DNA of 64,000 bases from Alteromonas stellipolaris (GTDB lineage: Bacteria > Pseudomonadota > Gammaproteobacteria > Enterobacterales > Alteromonadaceae): contig NZ_CP013926.1 in the NCBI RefSeq assembly GCF_001562115.1, positions 310,001 to 374,000 of the forward strand, in the 5' to 3' direction. Positions 1 through 8,886 of the stretch are shown here, one piece after another (within the stretch, counting starts at the first letter, position 1; each line of letters begins with the position of its first letter). Both the position numbers and the translations under genes were made by a program. Below the pieces are notes generated by a model. That model saw only the letters and a list, made by a program, of their open reading frames with translations, was not told the origin of the DNA and searched no databases.

Positions 1-1
1 T

Positions 2-1885
2 GCTCGGGTAATTGCTGCTGATGGTCAAATTTTCAATATGCAAGACGATGCTATCTCTGAGGTGGCAGCGAATAACGACGATTACCTTGATGATATGAAG
101 CGAATTGAGTTCGCTGTGCCTCAGTTAAAAGTGGGTAATATTATCGAGTACCAAATTAACGAAAAGCAGACCAAAGCGATTATCGATGGTGAATGGTTCA
201 CCGGCATTCGCTTTAACCACGTAAAGTTTTTGCCGCAGAAAAACTGGGTGCGAATCGATCCTATTCTGACCTCGTTAACAATACTCACTATTCCAAATTC
301 CGTTGATTTATATATCGAAAGTCGAAACACTGATTTGTCTCCGCTTGTGACGAAAAGTGGAAGCACAACGCAATACGAGTGGAAAATGGATAAGTTAGAA
401 GGTATTGAAATTGAGTCTGGCATGCCGCCAATCGATGAAACCTTACCCCTCGTTTACGTCTCTACTATGAACAATTGGAAAACAGTAGATGATTGGTACT
501 GGGACTTATTCAAGCCAAGCCTGATGCCAGCAGATAATGTTACCGCGTTAGCGAATGAACTGTTCAGTGGCCAAGATACCCAGACCGGCAAAGTAAAAGC
601 GGTGTTTGATTACATGCAAAAAAATGTTCGTTATATAGGTGCGCATGTTAACCGTGGAGGCTACCAACCTCATACTGCACAAGAAGTGCTACAGAACGCC
701 TACGGCGATTGTAAAGACCAAACCACTCTTATTGTTGCTCTGCTCAACGAAGCCGGTATTAAAGCATCGCCAGCGTTAGTTAATACTTACAACGGAAGTG
801 TTGTATTTGATGATTTACCAGCACTTAACTTTAACCATATGATCACCTACGTGACCACGGATGAAGGTAGTTATTGGCTAGATACTAGTGGTCAAACGGG
901 CACTTTCCCGGGATTGAGCGCCATGCTTGGGGGCAAACGTACATTCGTGATAACTGGCAACGCGGGTCAGCTCGTGGAAGTTCCCCATGTTGACCCTGAA
1001 GAGAATGTGGCAAAAGTGGCGGTTGATTATTCACTGAATGATTCTGCATTAAGCGCATCAGTGAAGATGAGTTTTGACGGTCAAGTGGAAACGAATCTTC
1101 GAAATTATTATCAATTTTCGCCAGAAAAGCGCGCTGTAGTAGAGCAACTTCTGTCGCCATTTGTTCACGATAATCGAGTAACGTCGTTTACAGCAACTGA
1201 TCCTGCAGACTCTGCCACACCTTTTGAAATAGAAGGGAAGTTTGTAGATTTACTTTCTATTACCGAAGACATTTCTCGTTTTCATTACAGCATGAACTAT
1301 GCGCAAATTTTAAAAGTCTTTACCGGTTTTTCTATCATGGAACCTGTATCTGAGCGTGCTCAAGACCTATATATACAAATACCCATTACGGTAGAACTTT
1401 TTATTACTTATCCAGCCCCTTGGTCAGATGCAGAACTAGTGCAAAATGGGCCTGCCAGTAATTATCAAAACCCATTTTTTGAAATTACACATACTGCGCA
1501 GCCTAGTGACAACGAGGTAACAAGTACCTCAAAGTTTGTACTGTATGCGCAAACCATACCGGTTGAAGAATATGCGGCCTTTTTTAATGCTATTGATGCC
1601 TTTCAAAAAGGCAGCGAGAGTATGTTCGTCTATGACAAGGTGATGGCAACATCACCGCAAAGCCACGAAGCGTTATCGATAGAAGAGCAAATAGCGCACT
1701 CGCGAGCCTTACTTGATAGTGGGCGCTTTGACGAGGCGTTGGAATATGTTACCGAACTTGCTAATGGCAACAAAGATAATGGGGAAGTGCAGTTTTTACT
1801 GGGTATTGTGCATGGTTTCAATGGCAAAGACGCGCTGTCTGAAGCGGCGTTCGAGCGTGCTGAATCGCTTGGCTATCAGTATTAG
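2..1885 (+). CDS. DUF3857/transglutaminase-like protein with C-terminal TPR-like repeat (5' partial)
   Basis: The reading frame is open to the left edge of the window, so the true start lies upstream and the first visible ATG at 38 is probably internal. Numbering from that ATG, the N-terminal third resembles a DUF3857 beta domain. A papain/transglutaminase-like core follows, with Cys225 in the motif GDCKDQ, His267 in NFNHMITY and Asp282 in WLDTSG, the expected Cys-His-Asp triad. A beta-rich middle section follows, and the last ~60 residues form a helical TPR-like hairpin pair. The family is usually exported to the periplasm, but the signal peptide would lie outside the window. The substrate is unknown; protease, amidase and cross-linking roles are all possible. 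The gene sits 18 bases upstream of a TPR lipoprotein gene on the same strand, so the two are probably co-transcribed. Confidence 0.85.
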   Translation, partial: ARVIAADGQIFNMQDDAISEVAANNDDYLDDMKRIEFAVPQLKVGNIIEYQINEKQTKAIIDGEWFTGIRFNHVKFLPQKNWVRIDPILTSLTILTIPNSVDLYIESRNTDLSPLVTKSGSTTQYEWKMDKLEGIEIESGMPPIDETLPLVYVSTMNNWKTVDDWYWDLFKPSLMPADNVTALANELFSGQDTQTGKVKAVFDYMQKNVRYIGAHVNRGGYQPHTAQEVLQNAYGDCKDQTTLIVALLNEAGIKASPALVNTYNGSVVFDDLPALNFNHMITYVTTDEGSYWLDTSGQTGTFPGLSAMLGGKRTFVITGNAGQLVEVPHVDPEENVAKVAVDYSLNDSALSASVKMSFDGQVETNLRNYYQFSPEKRAVVEQLLSPFVHDNRVTSFTATDPADSATPFEIEGKFVDLLSITEDISRFHYSMNYAQILKVFTGFSIMEPVSERAQDLYIQIPITVELFITYPAPWSDAELVQNGPASNYQNPFFEITHTAQPSDNEVTSTSKFVLYAQTIPVEEYAAFFNAIDAFQKGSESMFVYDKVMATSPQSHEALSIEEQIAHSRALLDSGRFDEALEYVTELANGNKDNGEVQFLLGIVHGFNGKDALSEAAFERAESLGYQY

Positions 1886-1903
1886 TACATAAAGGATTAT
1901 TAG

Positions 1904-3247
1904 ATGATGTTTTACCGAATTGTACTACTTGCTGGTGCGATATTACTGAGCGGCTGTGAGTCTACTTCAACCCAAAATGTAAATGCCTCGCCTGAACTCG
2001 TTGGTTTAGAGCAGCAGGTTAAGAGTTATCCCAACGATTCGCAGGCATTACGCAATTTAGTTGAGTACCAGCTGAAGGCGTTTGAGCGAGAGCCGGATTA
2101 TGACTTATTGAATAAGCTGCAAAGCAATTTGCAACAAGGCATAAAACAAGCGCCTAACGATCGGTATTTTGCTTTTCACTATTACCGGTTGAATTTGCAA
2201 TTAGCATTTGTAGAGCAAGAGTACGACGAACAAAAGTGGCAAGGTTTTTATAATCAGCACCCGTTCTTGAGTACGTTAGATATTGCACCGCCGGTGTATG
2301 TCTCTTACTTACTCGAGCAACCCCAAGATGAAAAAATGTTAGCGGCGTTAAAACAAACGGTTCGTGACAATCCATTTTTTATGAATGGGGCTTTAGAGTT
2401 AGCTTATTATTATTATAATCAGGATCAGGTTGAATTAGCGTTATACATTGTAGATGCGGCGCGCAAGCGAGATGACAACTACCCAGATCTAAAGTCGGAC
2501 TGGGTGCTTTATCAAACCGAGTACGCACTTAAAAATATGTGTGATACCGGCACTTACAAGCCATTAGACGATATCATTACCGAAAGCCGACTTCTTACGC
2601 AGTCGTTTCCCAATGACCCATTTCAGTTTAATTTGCTCGCCGATTTATTTCGTCTTAGCAATAAAACCACACTGGCCGTGTATACCGCACAAAAAGCGGC
2701 AAAGTTAGATCCTAGTTATCAAAGTTACTTAAATGAAATGTATTTATGGGATACCAAAATCGATAAAGTCATCGACTATGAAATAACTGATGCAGATAGC
2801 AAAGCAGAGGTTTTACTTACCCAAATTTACGCAAATATTGTGGCGGGTAATTGGGATAAGGTAGGCAGTCTTGCTAGTCGTTATAGTCAAGTTGATGAGG
2901 CTAGAATTTATGGGGTACTTTATGGTGCTTATGGCTATAAAATGCAGGGCAATAGCCAAGGACATCGTGAGTTATTAAACTTTGCCTCTGAGCACCTCGA
3001 ACTGGACGATTGGCAAAAAGGGATGCTTAGCTTTGCCAAAGGCAGTATTGATGAAGCGCAATTGATGGCACGGGCGAGTGATCGCTGCGAACAGTCTGAA
3101 GCCCTATTCATTGCAGCGCTAAACCACATAGAAAACGACAACGCTGAACTTGCAGAGACCTACTGGCAGCGTATTTACGAACTTGATATAAGAACGTTTT
3201 TCGAATTCGCAGTAGCGAAGAATAAAATTAAAGCTGCAAAAAAGTAG
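1904..3247 (+). CDS. TPR-containing lipoprotein
   Basis: A protein of 447 residues beginning with a hydrophobic signal sequence that ends in the lipobox LLSGC, with Cys18 as the lipidated residue, so it should be membrane-anchored on the periplasmic side. The rest is almost wholly helical, with repeated alanine/leucine-rich pairs typical of TPR folds (for example around residues 40-110 and 230-290). Two ATG codons lie in tandem at 1904 and 1907; AAGGA lies a few bases upstream, so either could be used. The gene follows the transglutaminase-like gene by 18 bases and probably works with it. No enzymatic motif is visible, and the protein is best described as a scaffold of unknown function. Confidence 0.8.
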   Translation: MMFYRIVLLAGAILLSGCESTSTQNVNASPELVGLEQQVKSYPNDSQALRNLVEYQLKAFEREPDYDLLNKLQSNLQQGIKQAPNDRYFAFHYYRLNLQLAFVEQEYDEQKWQGFYNQHPFLSTLDIAPPVYVSYLLEQPQDEKMLAALKQTVRDNPFFMNGALELAYYYYNQDQVELALYIVDAARKRDDNYPDLKSDWVLYQTEYALKNMCDTGTYKPLDDIITESRLLTQSFPNDPFQFNLLADLFRLSNKTTLAVYTAQKAAKLDPSYQSYLNEMYLWDTKIDKVIDYEITDADSKAEVLLTQIYANIVAGNWDKVGSLASRYSQVDEARIYGVLYGAYGYKMQGNSQGHRELLNFASEHLELDDWQKGMLSFAKGSIDEAQLMARASDRCEQSEALFIAALNHIENDNAELAETYWQRIYELDIRTFFEFAVAKNKIKAAKK

Positions 3248-3273
3248 CAGGGCTAGACCTATTTTAACGTAAC

Positions 3274-3311
3274 GGGGTTCCCGTCAGGGTTCCCCATACA
3301 GCTTTTTTTTC
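3274..3311 (+). terminator. Possible intrinsic terminator between convergent genes
   Basis: GGGG and CCCC arms enclose a TT/TT internal loop and an inner CCC-GTCA-GGG stem at 3274-3295, followed by a run of eight T at 3303-3310. The stem is imperfect, so strength is uncertain. The position downstream of the TPR lipoprotein gene and facing the minus-strand response regulator gene is as expected. Confidence 0.4.
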
Positions 3312-3345
3312 AAATAAAACGGTGAATAATTACCTAAATGTTTGT

Positions 3346-4593
3346 TTAAGCCTTAGGGATATATTTTTCAATTAACCTATCAAACGAGCTTTTTTGCAGG
3401 GGCTTAATAATGTAACCCTTAGCTCCCTTTTGCATCGCTTTAGTCACCGTGGCTTTATGTTTATCCCCCGACAACATAATAATTGGTGTGTCAGCATTTA
3501 GGCTTTGCTCCGAGTTAGCCTGGCCTACAATGTAGATGCCGTTAGTGTCTGGTAAATTCACATCCATCAGCACAAGATCGTACTTTTTGGCGGTCAAAGA
3601 AGCGAAGGCTTGCCTGCCTGTGGTAACGGTATCGCAATGCATCTTATATCTATCAATCAATCGCTTAGTTAATTGAATGCTAATAATGTCATCCTCAACC
3701 ACAAGAATAGAGGGCGCGTCGTTCTTTTTTGCCAGTATTTTTTCAGGGTCGATATCTTGGTTGTATAGTCGGTTAAAGACATAGCCCTTGTCTTTTTCGT
3801 CTGCGCTTGTTTCAGTGCTCGCACCTGTCGTTGCTTCTTCAGCGTTAGTCTTTGACGTTAATTCTGCGGTTTTTAAATCAAGGGTTTTTTCTAATAAGCT
3901 AATTGCCCTTGCTTGCAGTTTAATTAGCTCTGGGCGAATTTGGTCTGACTTTATTTTAGATAGGGTCTCTTGTAACTTGGCAATATCAAGGTCTACGGAC
4001 TGCTCCATTTCTACCCGTGTTACTGCGCGTTCTAATGCGTTTTCAATTTCTACAATAGAGCTTTCAAACTCTAACTGTAATTGATTTTTGTAGTCTAGGC
4101 CTTGTTTTAAAGCCTGCTTCATTTTGTCATCAAAATGGTCGATTTTGCTAAAGTAGGTTTGTTGAGCCAGCATCTCTTTATCTTGAACATGCACCCCTAG
4201 TTCGCTGAATAAATGTTCGCAAATTAATATAATGCGATGTAGTTCATAAACCGGCCGGGCAATCATGTAATCATCGATAATCCCAGCCGCATGGGCTTCA
4301 TAAGCTTCTCTTTCAAACTGACGAGGTATTAAACTAACTATCTTGTGGTTGCATAGATGGTATGATTTTAGTGCTTCCAGTGTGCGGTAATAAGTAAACA
4401 AGCTTTTCTCTAATGAGTCGCCTGTCAGCAAAAGCACTTTGGGCTTAGAATCAATTAATAGCTTGCATAAGTCTCTTAAAGAATCACAGGTAACGTAGTC
4501 ATCAAAGTGCTTCTTAATAACCTCAAGAACGATTTCGTCACTTTGCGGCTCTGTAATGTAGAGTATAATTTGGGCTTCACTGGAGTGAGTCAT
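3346..4593 (-). CDS. Response regulator with N-terminal pseudo-receiver, coiled coil and C-terminal receiver
   Basis: A protein of 415 residues. The C-terminal ~120 residues are a canonical receiver domain: acidic pocket Glu300-Asp301-Asp302, phosphoacceptor Asp344 in LMDVNLPDTNG, Ser375 in MLSGD and Lys397 in GYIIKPL. Residues ~8-125 have the length and alternating pattern of a receiver, but the expected Asp position reads LLLTGDS, so it is probably a non-phosphorylated pseudo-receiver. A helical, probably coiled-coil stretch (~135-250) and an acidic Ser/Thr/Glu linker connect the two. There is no DNA-binding or enzymatic output domain. The gene overlaps the 3' end of the upstream hybrid kinase gene by 17 bases, which implies translational coupling and makes it the likely phosphorelay partner. 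Its output, perhaps through protein contacts, is unknown. Confidence 0.85.
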   Translation of the reverse strand: MTHSSEAQIILYITEPQSDEIVLEVIKKHFDDYVTCDSLRDLCKLLIDSKPKVLLLTGDSLEKSLFTYYRTLEALKSYHLCNHKIVSLIPRQFEREAYEAHAAGIIDDYMIARPVYELHRIILICEHLFSELGVHVQDKEMLAQQTYFSKIDHFDDKMKQALKQGLDYKNQLQLEFESSIVEIENALERAVTRVEMEQSVDLDIAKLQETLSKIKSDQIRPELIKLQARAISLLEKTLDLKTAELTSKTNAEEATTGASTETSADEKDKGYVFNRLYNQDIDPEKILAKKNDAPSILVVEDDIISIQLTKRLIDRYKMHCDTVTTGRQAFASLTAKKYDLVLMDVNLPDTNGIYIVGQANSEQSLNADTPIIMLSGDKHKATVTKAMQKGAKGYIIKPLQKSSFDRLIEKYIPKA

Positions 4594-7252
4594 GATTTTC
4601 CAAATACTTCCTTATATGGGTAATGAGCTCTTCAATAGCGAGTTTCATTTCTTCCCAATCTAACAATATGAGTGGTTCTGCGGGAATTTGACGCCCTATA
4701 TGTTCCACCGTTTCGCACTTCTGGCTTAAATGATAAGCACCAACAATTCTGGCACTACTTTTCAATCTGTGAGCAAACTTCGAGAGGGTTTGCCAGTCTT
4801 CAACATCCACTACATCAAGCATAAGAGGCAAGTCTTTACTCAGGCTTTGTTCAAACCCGCATAAATAGTCGTACTCCTCTTGTGGGCTAATATCGCCAAC
4901 AATTTCGGTGAGTGCTGAAATATCAAAAACACGCGTAGAATCAACCTTACTATTAACCTCACTACTGTCATCAAAAAAGTCCGCTTCAAAGAGGAGATTT
5001 TCCGCATCGTGTTCATCTGTGACGGTTTCCACAGAGGAAGTCAGGGCGGATTGTTCGCTGTTAAGACGGCTAATTAAATCTGCTAGGGTTTGCAAGGTTA
5101 AGGGCTTCATTAAGATTCTATCGACACCCACCTCGTTACAGTGAGCCTGACACTGCTTAGAATTGTCGGCGGTAAGGATTAGCATGGTAGACTTGGGTCG
5201 CTGTTCACTTTCTTCTAAACATCGCAAAATACCAATCAGTTCTCCACCAGTAATGACGGGCATCTGGTAATCGCTAATAACCACATTGAACGGCTGTTGT
5301 TCGAAGAAAATAATCGCTTCTTCAGCAGACATTGCAAAGCTTGCTTTAATGTTCAGCGCATCAAACTGTTTTTTGAGCACGTAAATATTATCTGGGTTGT
5401 CCTCTACTACTAAAATTCGCAATCGGTCGGAAATGTTTTTGGGTGACATACTTGCAGCAGTAGCCGACAAGGAAGGGCAGTGTGGTGCTGCTAGGCTTAA
5501 CAATTCGGCTAACTTGAGTGGAGCGAGATGAATTTGCTTAATAGTTAACTGGGCATGCATATTCACATTATCCACGAGCAGCGCGATTTGATGCACAGGG
5601 ATAGGAGGCCTGTTATCTTGCAATGCCTGTTCAATATTAATCAATTCGGTTTCACAGCCGCTAGATGCATCCAGTAAGTAGAAGTGGTTTGGCAATGCGT
5701 TACTGGGTAAGGCGTCTGTTAAGATGGCCTTAAAGTGGAATCGCTGTGCATAGCGATTGAGGTCGTTAAAAAATACCGCGCTGTTAGTTTCAAAAGTGAA
5801 CGTGTCTAAATTTGCTGGCGCTAGCTCTATTTCCGGCGCAGAACAGGCTTCTAATGGTAGTTGCACCACAAAGGTAGAGCCTTTGCCTAGCTCACTGTCT
5901 ACATAGATACCGCCACCCATTAACTGTACTATTTTCTGACAGATGCTTAACCCAAGCCCGGTGCCACCAAACGTTTTGTGAATATCATCATTAGCTTGGG
6001 TGAAGCGATCAAAAATCGTATGTACTTTAGTACTCTCTATCCCAATCCCATTATCAATAACGTTGAAGTGAATGTAGTTGGTTAAATCATCTTGCAATAC
6101 CTCAAGGCGAAGTGTTGCATTTAGCTTTTGATTAAATTTCAGACCATTGCTAATAAGGTTTGTGAGTACTTGGGTAAGGCGAAGTTCATCTACACTAACA
6201 ATTCGAGATATGACGGGATCGACAAACAACGTAAGTTCCACATTTTGCTGCTTTGCCTGTCCATAGAAGGTGTTAATTAGCTCTTCACACAGTACTCTCA
6301 AATTAACGTCTGACGGCGAGAGCTGTACCATATTGGCATCAAACTTAGTGAAATCTAAAACATCATTGATGAGGCTTAACAGCGAGATAGAGCTTTTAGA
6401 CACTCTTTTTAATAGCTCATTCCCTTTAAACTCTTCTTGATGCTCGCATAAATCTAGCAGACCTATAATGCCATTTAATGGGGTGCGTACCTCATGACTC
6501 ATTGCTGCCATGAAGTTGCTTTTTGCATTGCTAAGTGCGGTGGCTTCATTAAAAGAGATTTCGAGTTGCTCGTTCAGCCCTTTTATTTGTGACTCATTGA
6601 TAATGAGGCCAACACGTCCACCTGTGAAAGTGAGATTATCGCGATACTCATAGAATTGTCCGTCGGGCGCTGTGAACGACAAAGACATCTCTTGCTTACT
6701 ATTAAATTTCCGTCGTAAAAAGCGATAGGTAACAGCCTGTAGATGGCTATCCCCTTGTGCGAAATAGTCACTAAAATCGTTAAGAATGGAATCTAATGGC
6801 ACACCGTTTAAACTTTTGTTCCCGCAAAAAGGGAATATGTTTTGGAATTGCTCATTAACTAGGTCAATCTTTCCGTCACTACAAATTATTGCGGCATCGG
6901 GTATCTTATCGATTGCGGTAACCAAGTTATAGTATCGTTTTGCTAGCGCAGATGGCTTAGAACGAGCAATTTTAACTAGAGTCCTCCCATGTTCCATGGG
7001 CATGGCCGTGCACAGTTTTTCTTCGCCTTCTATCACGCAAAAAGCCAGTTCTTGCTCGCCGTTTAGCAAAGGTACTATGGCATCTATAATAATTGGCAAA
7101 TTGGAAGACAGTGCCTCACTTTCATTCAACTTATTATTTGAAGCCAGAATGTCCAAGTCGTTATTAACCACAAGCACGGGATGATAAAACAGATTTATGA
7201 GACTTTGGGTTTTTTTCAGGTCTCTATTAATTTCAATATCTTTTATAGTCAT
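4577..7252 (-). CDS. Cytoplasmic hybrid sensor histidine kinase (PAS-like, HisKA, HATPase, REC, Hpt)
   Basis: An 891-residue ArcB/BarA-like tripartite kinase. No membrane segment or signal peptide is visible at the N-terminus, so it is predicted to be cytosolic. PAS-like sensing regions span ~15-95 and ~105-220. The H-box MSHEVRTPLNG carries His253; the ATPase has an N-box near 369-374, a G1 box DNGIGI at 400-405 and a G2 box GGTGLGLS at 429-436. After a ~140-residue segment resembling a degenerate receiver, a receiver domain holds Asp661 (VVISDYQMP) and Lys716. An Hpt domain carries His828 in FAHRLKSS. The expected relay is His253 to Asp661 to His828 and then to a separate receiver, for which the overlapping downstream gene is the obvious candidate. 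The signal is unknown. Confidence 0.92.
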   Translation of the reverse strand: MTIKDIEINRDLKKTQSLINLFYHPVLVVNNDLDILASNNKLNESEALSSNLPIIIDAIVPLLNGEQELAFCVIEGEEKLCTAMPMEHGRTLVKIARSKPSALAKRYYNLVTAIDKIPDAAIICSDGKIDLVNEQFQNIFPFCGNKSLNGVPLDSILNDFSDYFAQGDSHLQAVTYRFLRRKFNSKQEMSLSFTAPDGQFYEYRDNLTFTGGRVGLIINESQIKGLNEQLEISFNEATALSNAKSNFMAAMSHEVRTPLNGIIGLLDLCEHQEEFKGNELLKRVSKSSISLLSLINDVLDFTKFDANMVQLSPSDVNLRVLCEELINTFYGQAKQQNVELTLFVDPVISRIVSVDELRLTQVLTNLISNGLKFNQKLNATLRLEVLQDDLTNYIHFNVIDNGIGIESTKVHTIFDRFTQANDDIHKTFGGTGLGLSICQKIVQLMGGGIYVDSELGKGSTFVVQLPLEACSAPEIELAPANLDTFTFETNSAVFFNDLNRYAQRFHFKAILTDALPSNALPNHFYLLDASSGCETELINIEQALQDNRPPIPVHQIALLVDNVNMHAQLTIKQIHLAPLKLAELLSLAAPHCPSLSATAASMSPKNISDRLRILVVEDNPDNIYVLKKQFDALNIKASFAMSAEEAIIFFEQQPFNVVISDYQMPVITGGELIGILRCLEESEQRPKSTMLILTADNSKQCQAHCNEVGVDRILMKPLTLQTLADLISRLNSEQSALTSSVETVTDEHDAENLLFEADFFDDSSEVNSKVDSTRVFDISALTEIVGDISPQEEYDYLCGFEQSLSKDLPLMLDVVDVEDWQTLSKFAHRLKSSARIVGAYHLSQKCETVEHIGRQIPAEPLILLDWEEMKLAIEELITHIRKYLENHDSLQ

Positions 7253-7514
7253 GAAAAGGTGGTCTATTATTGAAGAATCGCCAAACAGTTTTATAAAAGC
7301 CTGTCTTAAATATTTATTACATAAGGTTTTTCTAATTAATTTTGTTCTCGCTTTGTAATAAAGCCAGTTAAAACCGCGACAATTTTAATGTAGATGACAA
7401 TAGCGATAATTGCGAAGATCAGCGTGGTTTAGATAAGGACAATTATTGCTTCCCAATGCATTTTAATTAGAGGCCGATTTTCAGCCGCAGCCTAGTAATC
7501 TTATGGAGTAGCCG

Positions 7515-8747
7515 ATGGTGAAGGATGTGTTAACTGCAAGGCAGCTTGTATTTAACGAAAACCACGAAATCTATGCTTGTGAGTTCTTATGCTTAGATGA
7601 AGGGGCGGAAGATACCTCTTCAAGTGTAAATGTGTGCCCATCAAAAAGGTTTATGACCACAAAGCGATTAGCCAGTGTTTGTGAGAGTATCGCTGAAAGT
7701 GAACGGCATTTAGATGTACCTATTTTTATCAATGTCGATCAAACCTTCTTGAGTGAAACTGATGATATTTATGCGGTAAAACCAAACATAATTTTGGAGA
7801 TATTGGCTTCGGTAGAGCCTACGGAATCAAACCTGAAACGTATTCAGCAATTGCGACGCAAAGGCTTTGATTTTGCGCTAAGCGAATATGCATTAGACCC
7901 ATCTAAAGCTTCTTTTTTTAAATACCTTAAAGTAATAAAAGTTGATGTGCTTAACGTGACCCAGTCACAACTTAGTAAAAGCCTACCAATTTTAAAGAAG
8001 TCGAAGTGCTTAATACTGGCAGAAAAAGTGGAAAGCCAAACGGTATACGAAAATTGTAAAGCGCTAGGGTTTGACCTATTTCAAGGCGACTTCCTTGAAA
8101 ACCCTACCATTATTGGTGGAAAAGAAATAAGCGAAAAACAAAACAGTAGTCTGCAGCTAGTATCTGAATTCAGTAAAAACGACATAGAGGTTGATAAGGT
8201 CGCAGAAATCATTTCATTAGATCCTGTGCTGACTACTAAAATTTTGCTGTTAATTAACTGCCCGCTTTATCAACTGGTTCGAGATGTAAACAGTGTACGG
8301 GAAGCCGTTGTTATCTTAGGGCTAGATGTTGTTAAGCAGTGGGCAATTGTTATGTCGCTAATGTCTGTTTCTACTAGCCCAACTGAATTATTCCGGTCAT
8401 TGTTAGCGCGGGCAAAAACCCTCGAACTTATTGCGTTTAATAATCAGGATGAGGAGGTTTCGCTTGACCCCTTAGAATGTTTTCTAGTGGGATTGCTCTC
8501 AGGTGTAGATGCCATTTTTAAAGTGAACATGGAGACATTAGTCGGCAGTTTGAAACTAGAAGCCCATTTAAAACAAGCGTTACTAACACATGACAATGCG
8601 CTAGGTTCCTTGCTTATTAATGTGATTGGTATTGAGCGATTTGATAGCCAAACGTTCGAGCGCTTATCAAACCAAGATATTTGTCTTTATGGTCGTTGCC
8701 AACAAGACGGCGCGTTATGGGCAGATACCGTAATGAAAAATCTATGA
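7515..8747 (+). CDS. EAL/HDOD (YuxH-family) signalling protein, probably catalytically inactive EAL
   Basis: A 410-residue protein. The N-terminal ~200 residues have the EAL-domain fold pattern: IFINVDQTFL, KPNIILEILAS, DFALSEYAL, LKVIKVDVLNV and FQGDFLENP, the last matching the end motif of EAL domains. The signature ExL site reads EIL, and several metal-binding acidic residues of active phosphodiesterases are not evident, so cyclic-di-GMP hydrolysis is unlikely. Residues ~205-395 form an HDOD domain with the usual DPVLTTKILLLIN start and a REAVVILGLDVVKQW core. A TATGGAG ribosome-binding region precedes the ATG. It is divergent from the hybrid kinase across 262 bases. EAL/HDOD proteins are regulatory adaptors; the partner here is unknown. 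Confidence 0.85.
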   Translation: MVKDVLTARQLVFNENHEIYACEFLCLDEGAEDTSSSVNVCPSKRFMTTKRLASVCESIAESERHLDVPIFINVDQTFLSETDDIYAVKPNIILEILASVEPTESNLKRIQQLRRKGFDFALSEYALDPSKASFFKYLKVIKVDVLNVTQSQLSKSLPILKKSKCLILAEKVESQTVYENCKALGFDLFQGDFLENPTIIGGKEISEKQNSSLQLVSEFSKNDIEVDKVAEIISLDPVLTTKILLLINCPLYQLVRDVNSVREAVVILGLDVVKQWAIVMSLMSVSTSPTELFRSLLARAKTLELIAFNNQDEEVSLDPLECFLVGLLSGVDAIFKVNMETLVGSLKLEAHLKQALLTHDNALGSLLINVIGIERFDSQTFERLSNQDICLYGRCQQDGALWADTVMKNL

Positions 8748-8886
8748 TCAGCTTTTCAAAAGCATAAAATGTTGTTCTAGTTTAGAAGGTAACGACATGT
8801 ATGTGGGCGAATGATAAGTGTATGATTGATGTATAGTAACGTTAATCGCTTAAATACATCGCTTGCCCTTCGCATTAGGAGCCTCC

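Noticed and set aside
5969-5977. AAACGTTTT resembling the galactoside operator
   Set aside because: Lies inside the kinase coding region, matches only the core, and has no linked sugar gene.
8863-8886. TTG extension of the DapA-like gene
   Set aside because: AGGAG precedes the ATG at 8887 and the shorter product has the normal family length.
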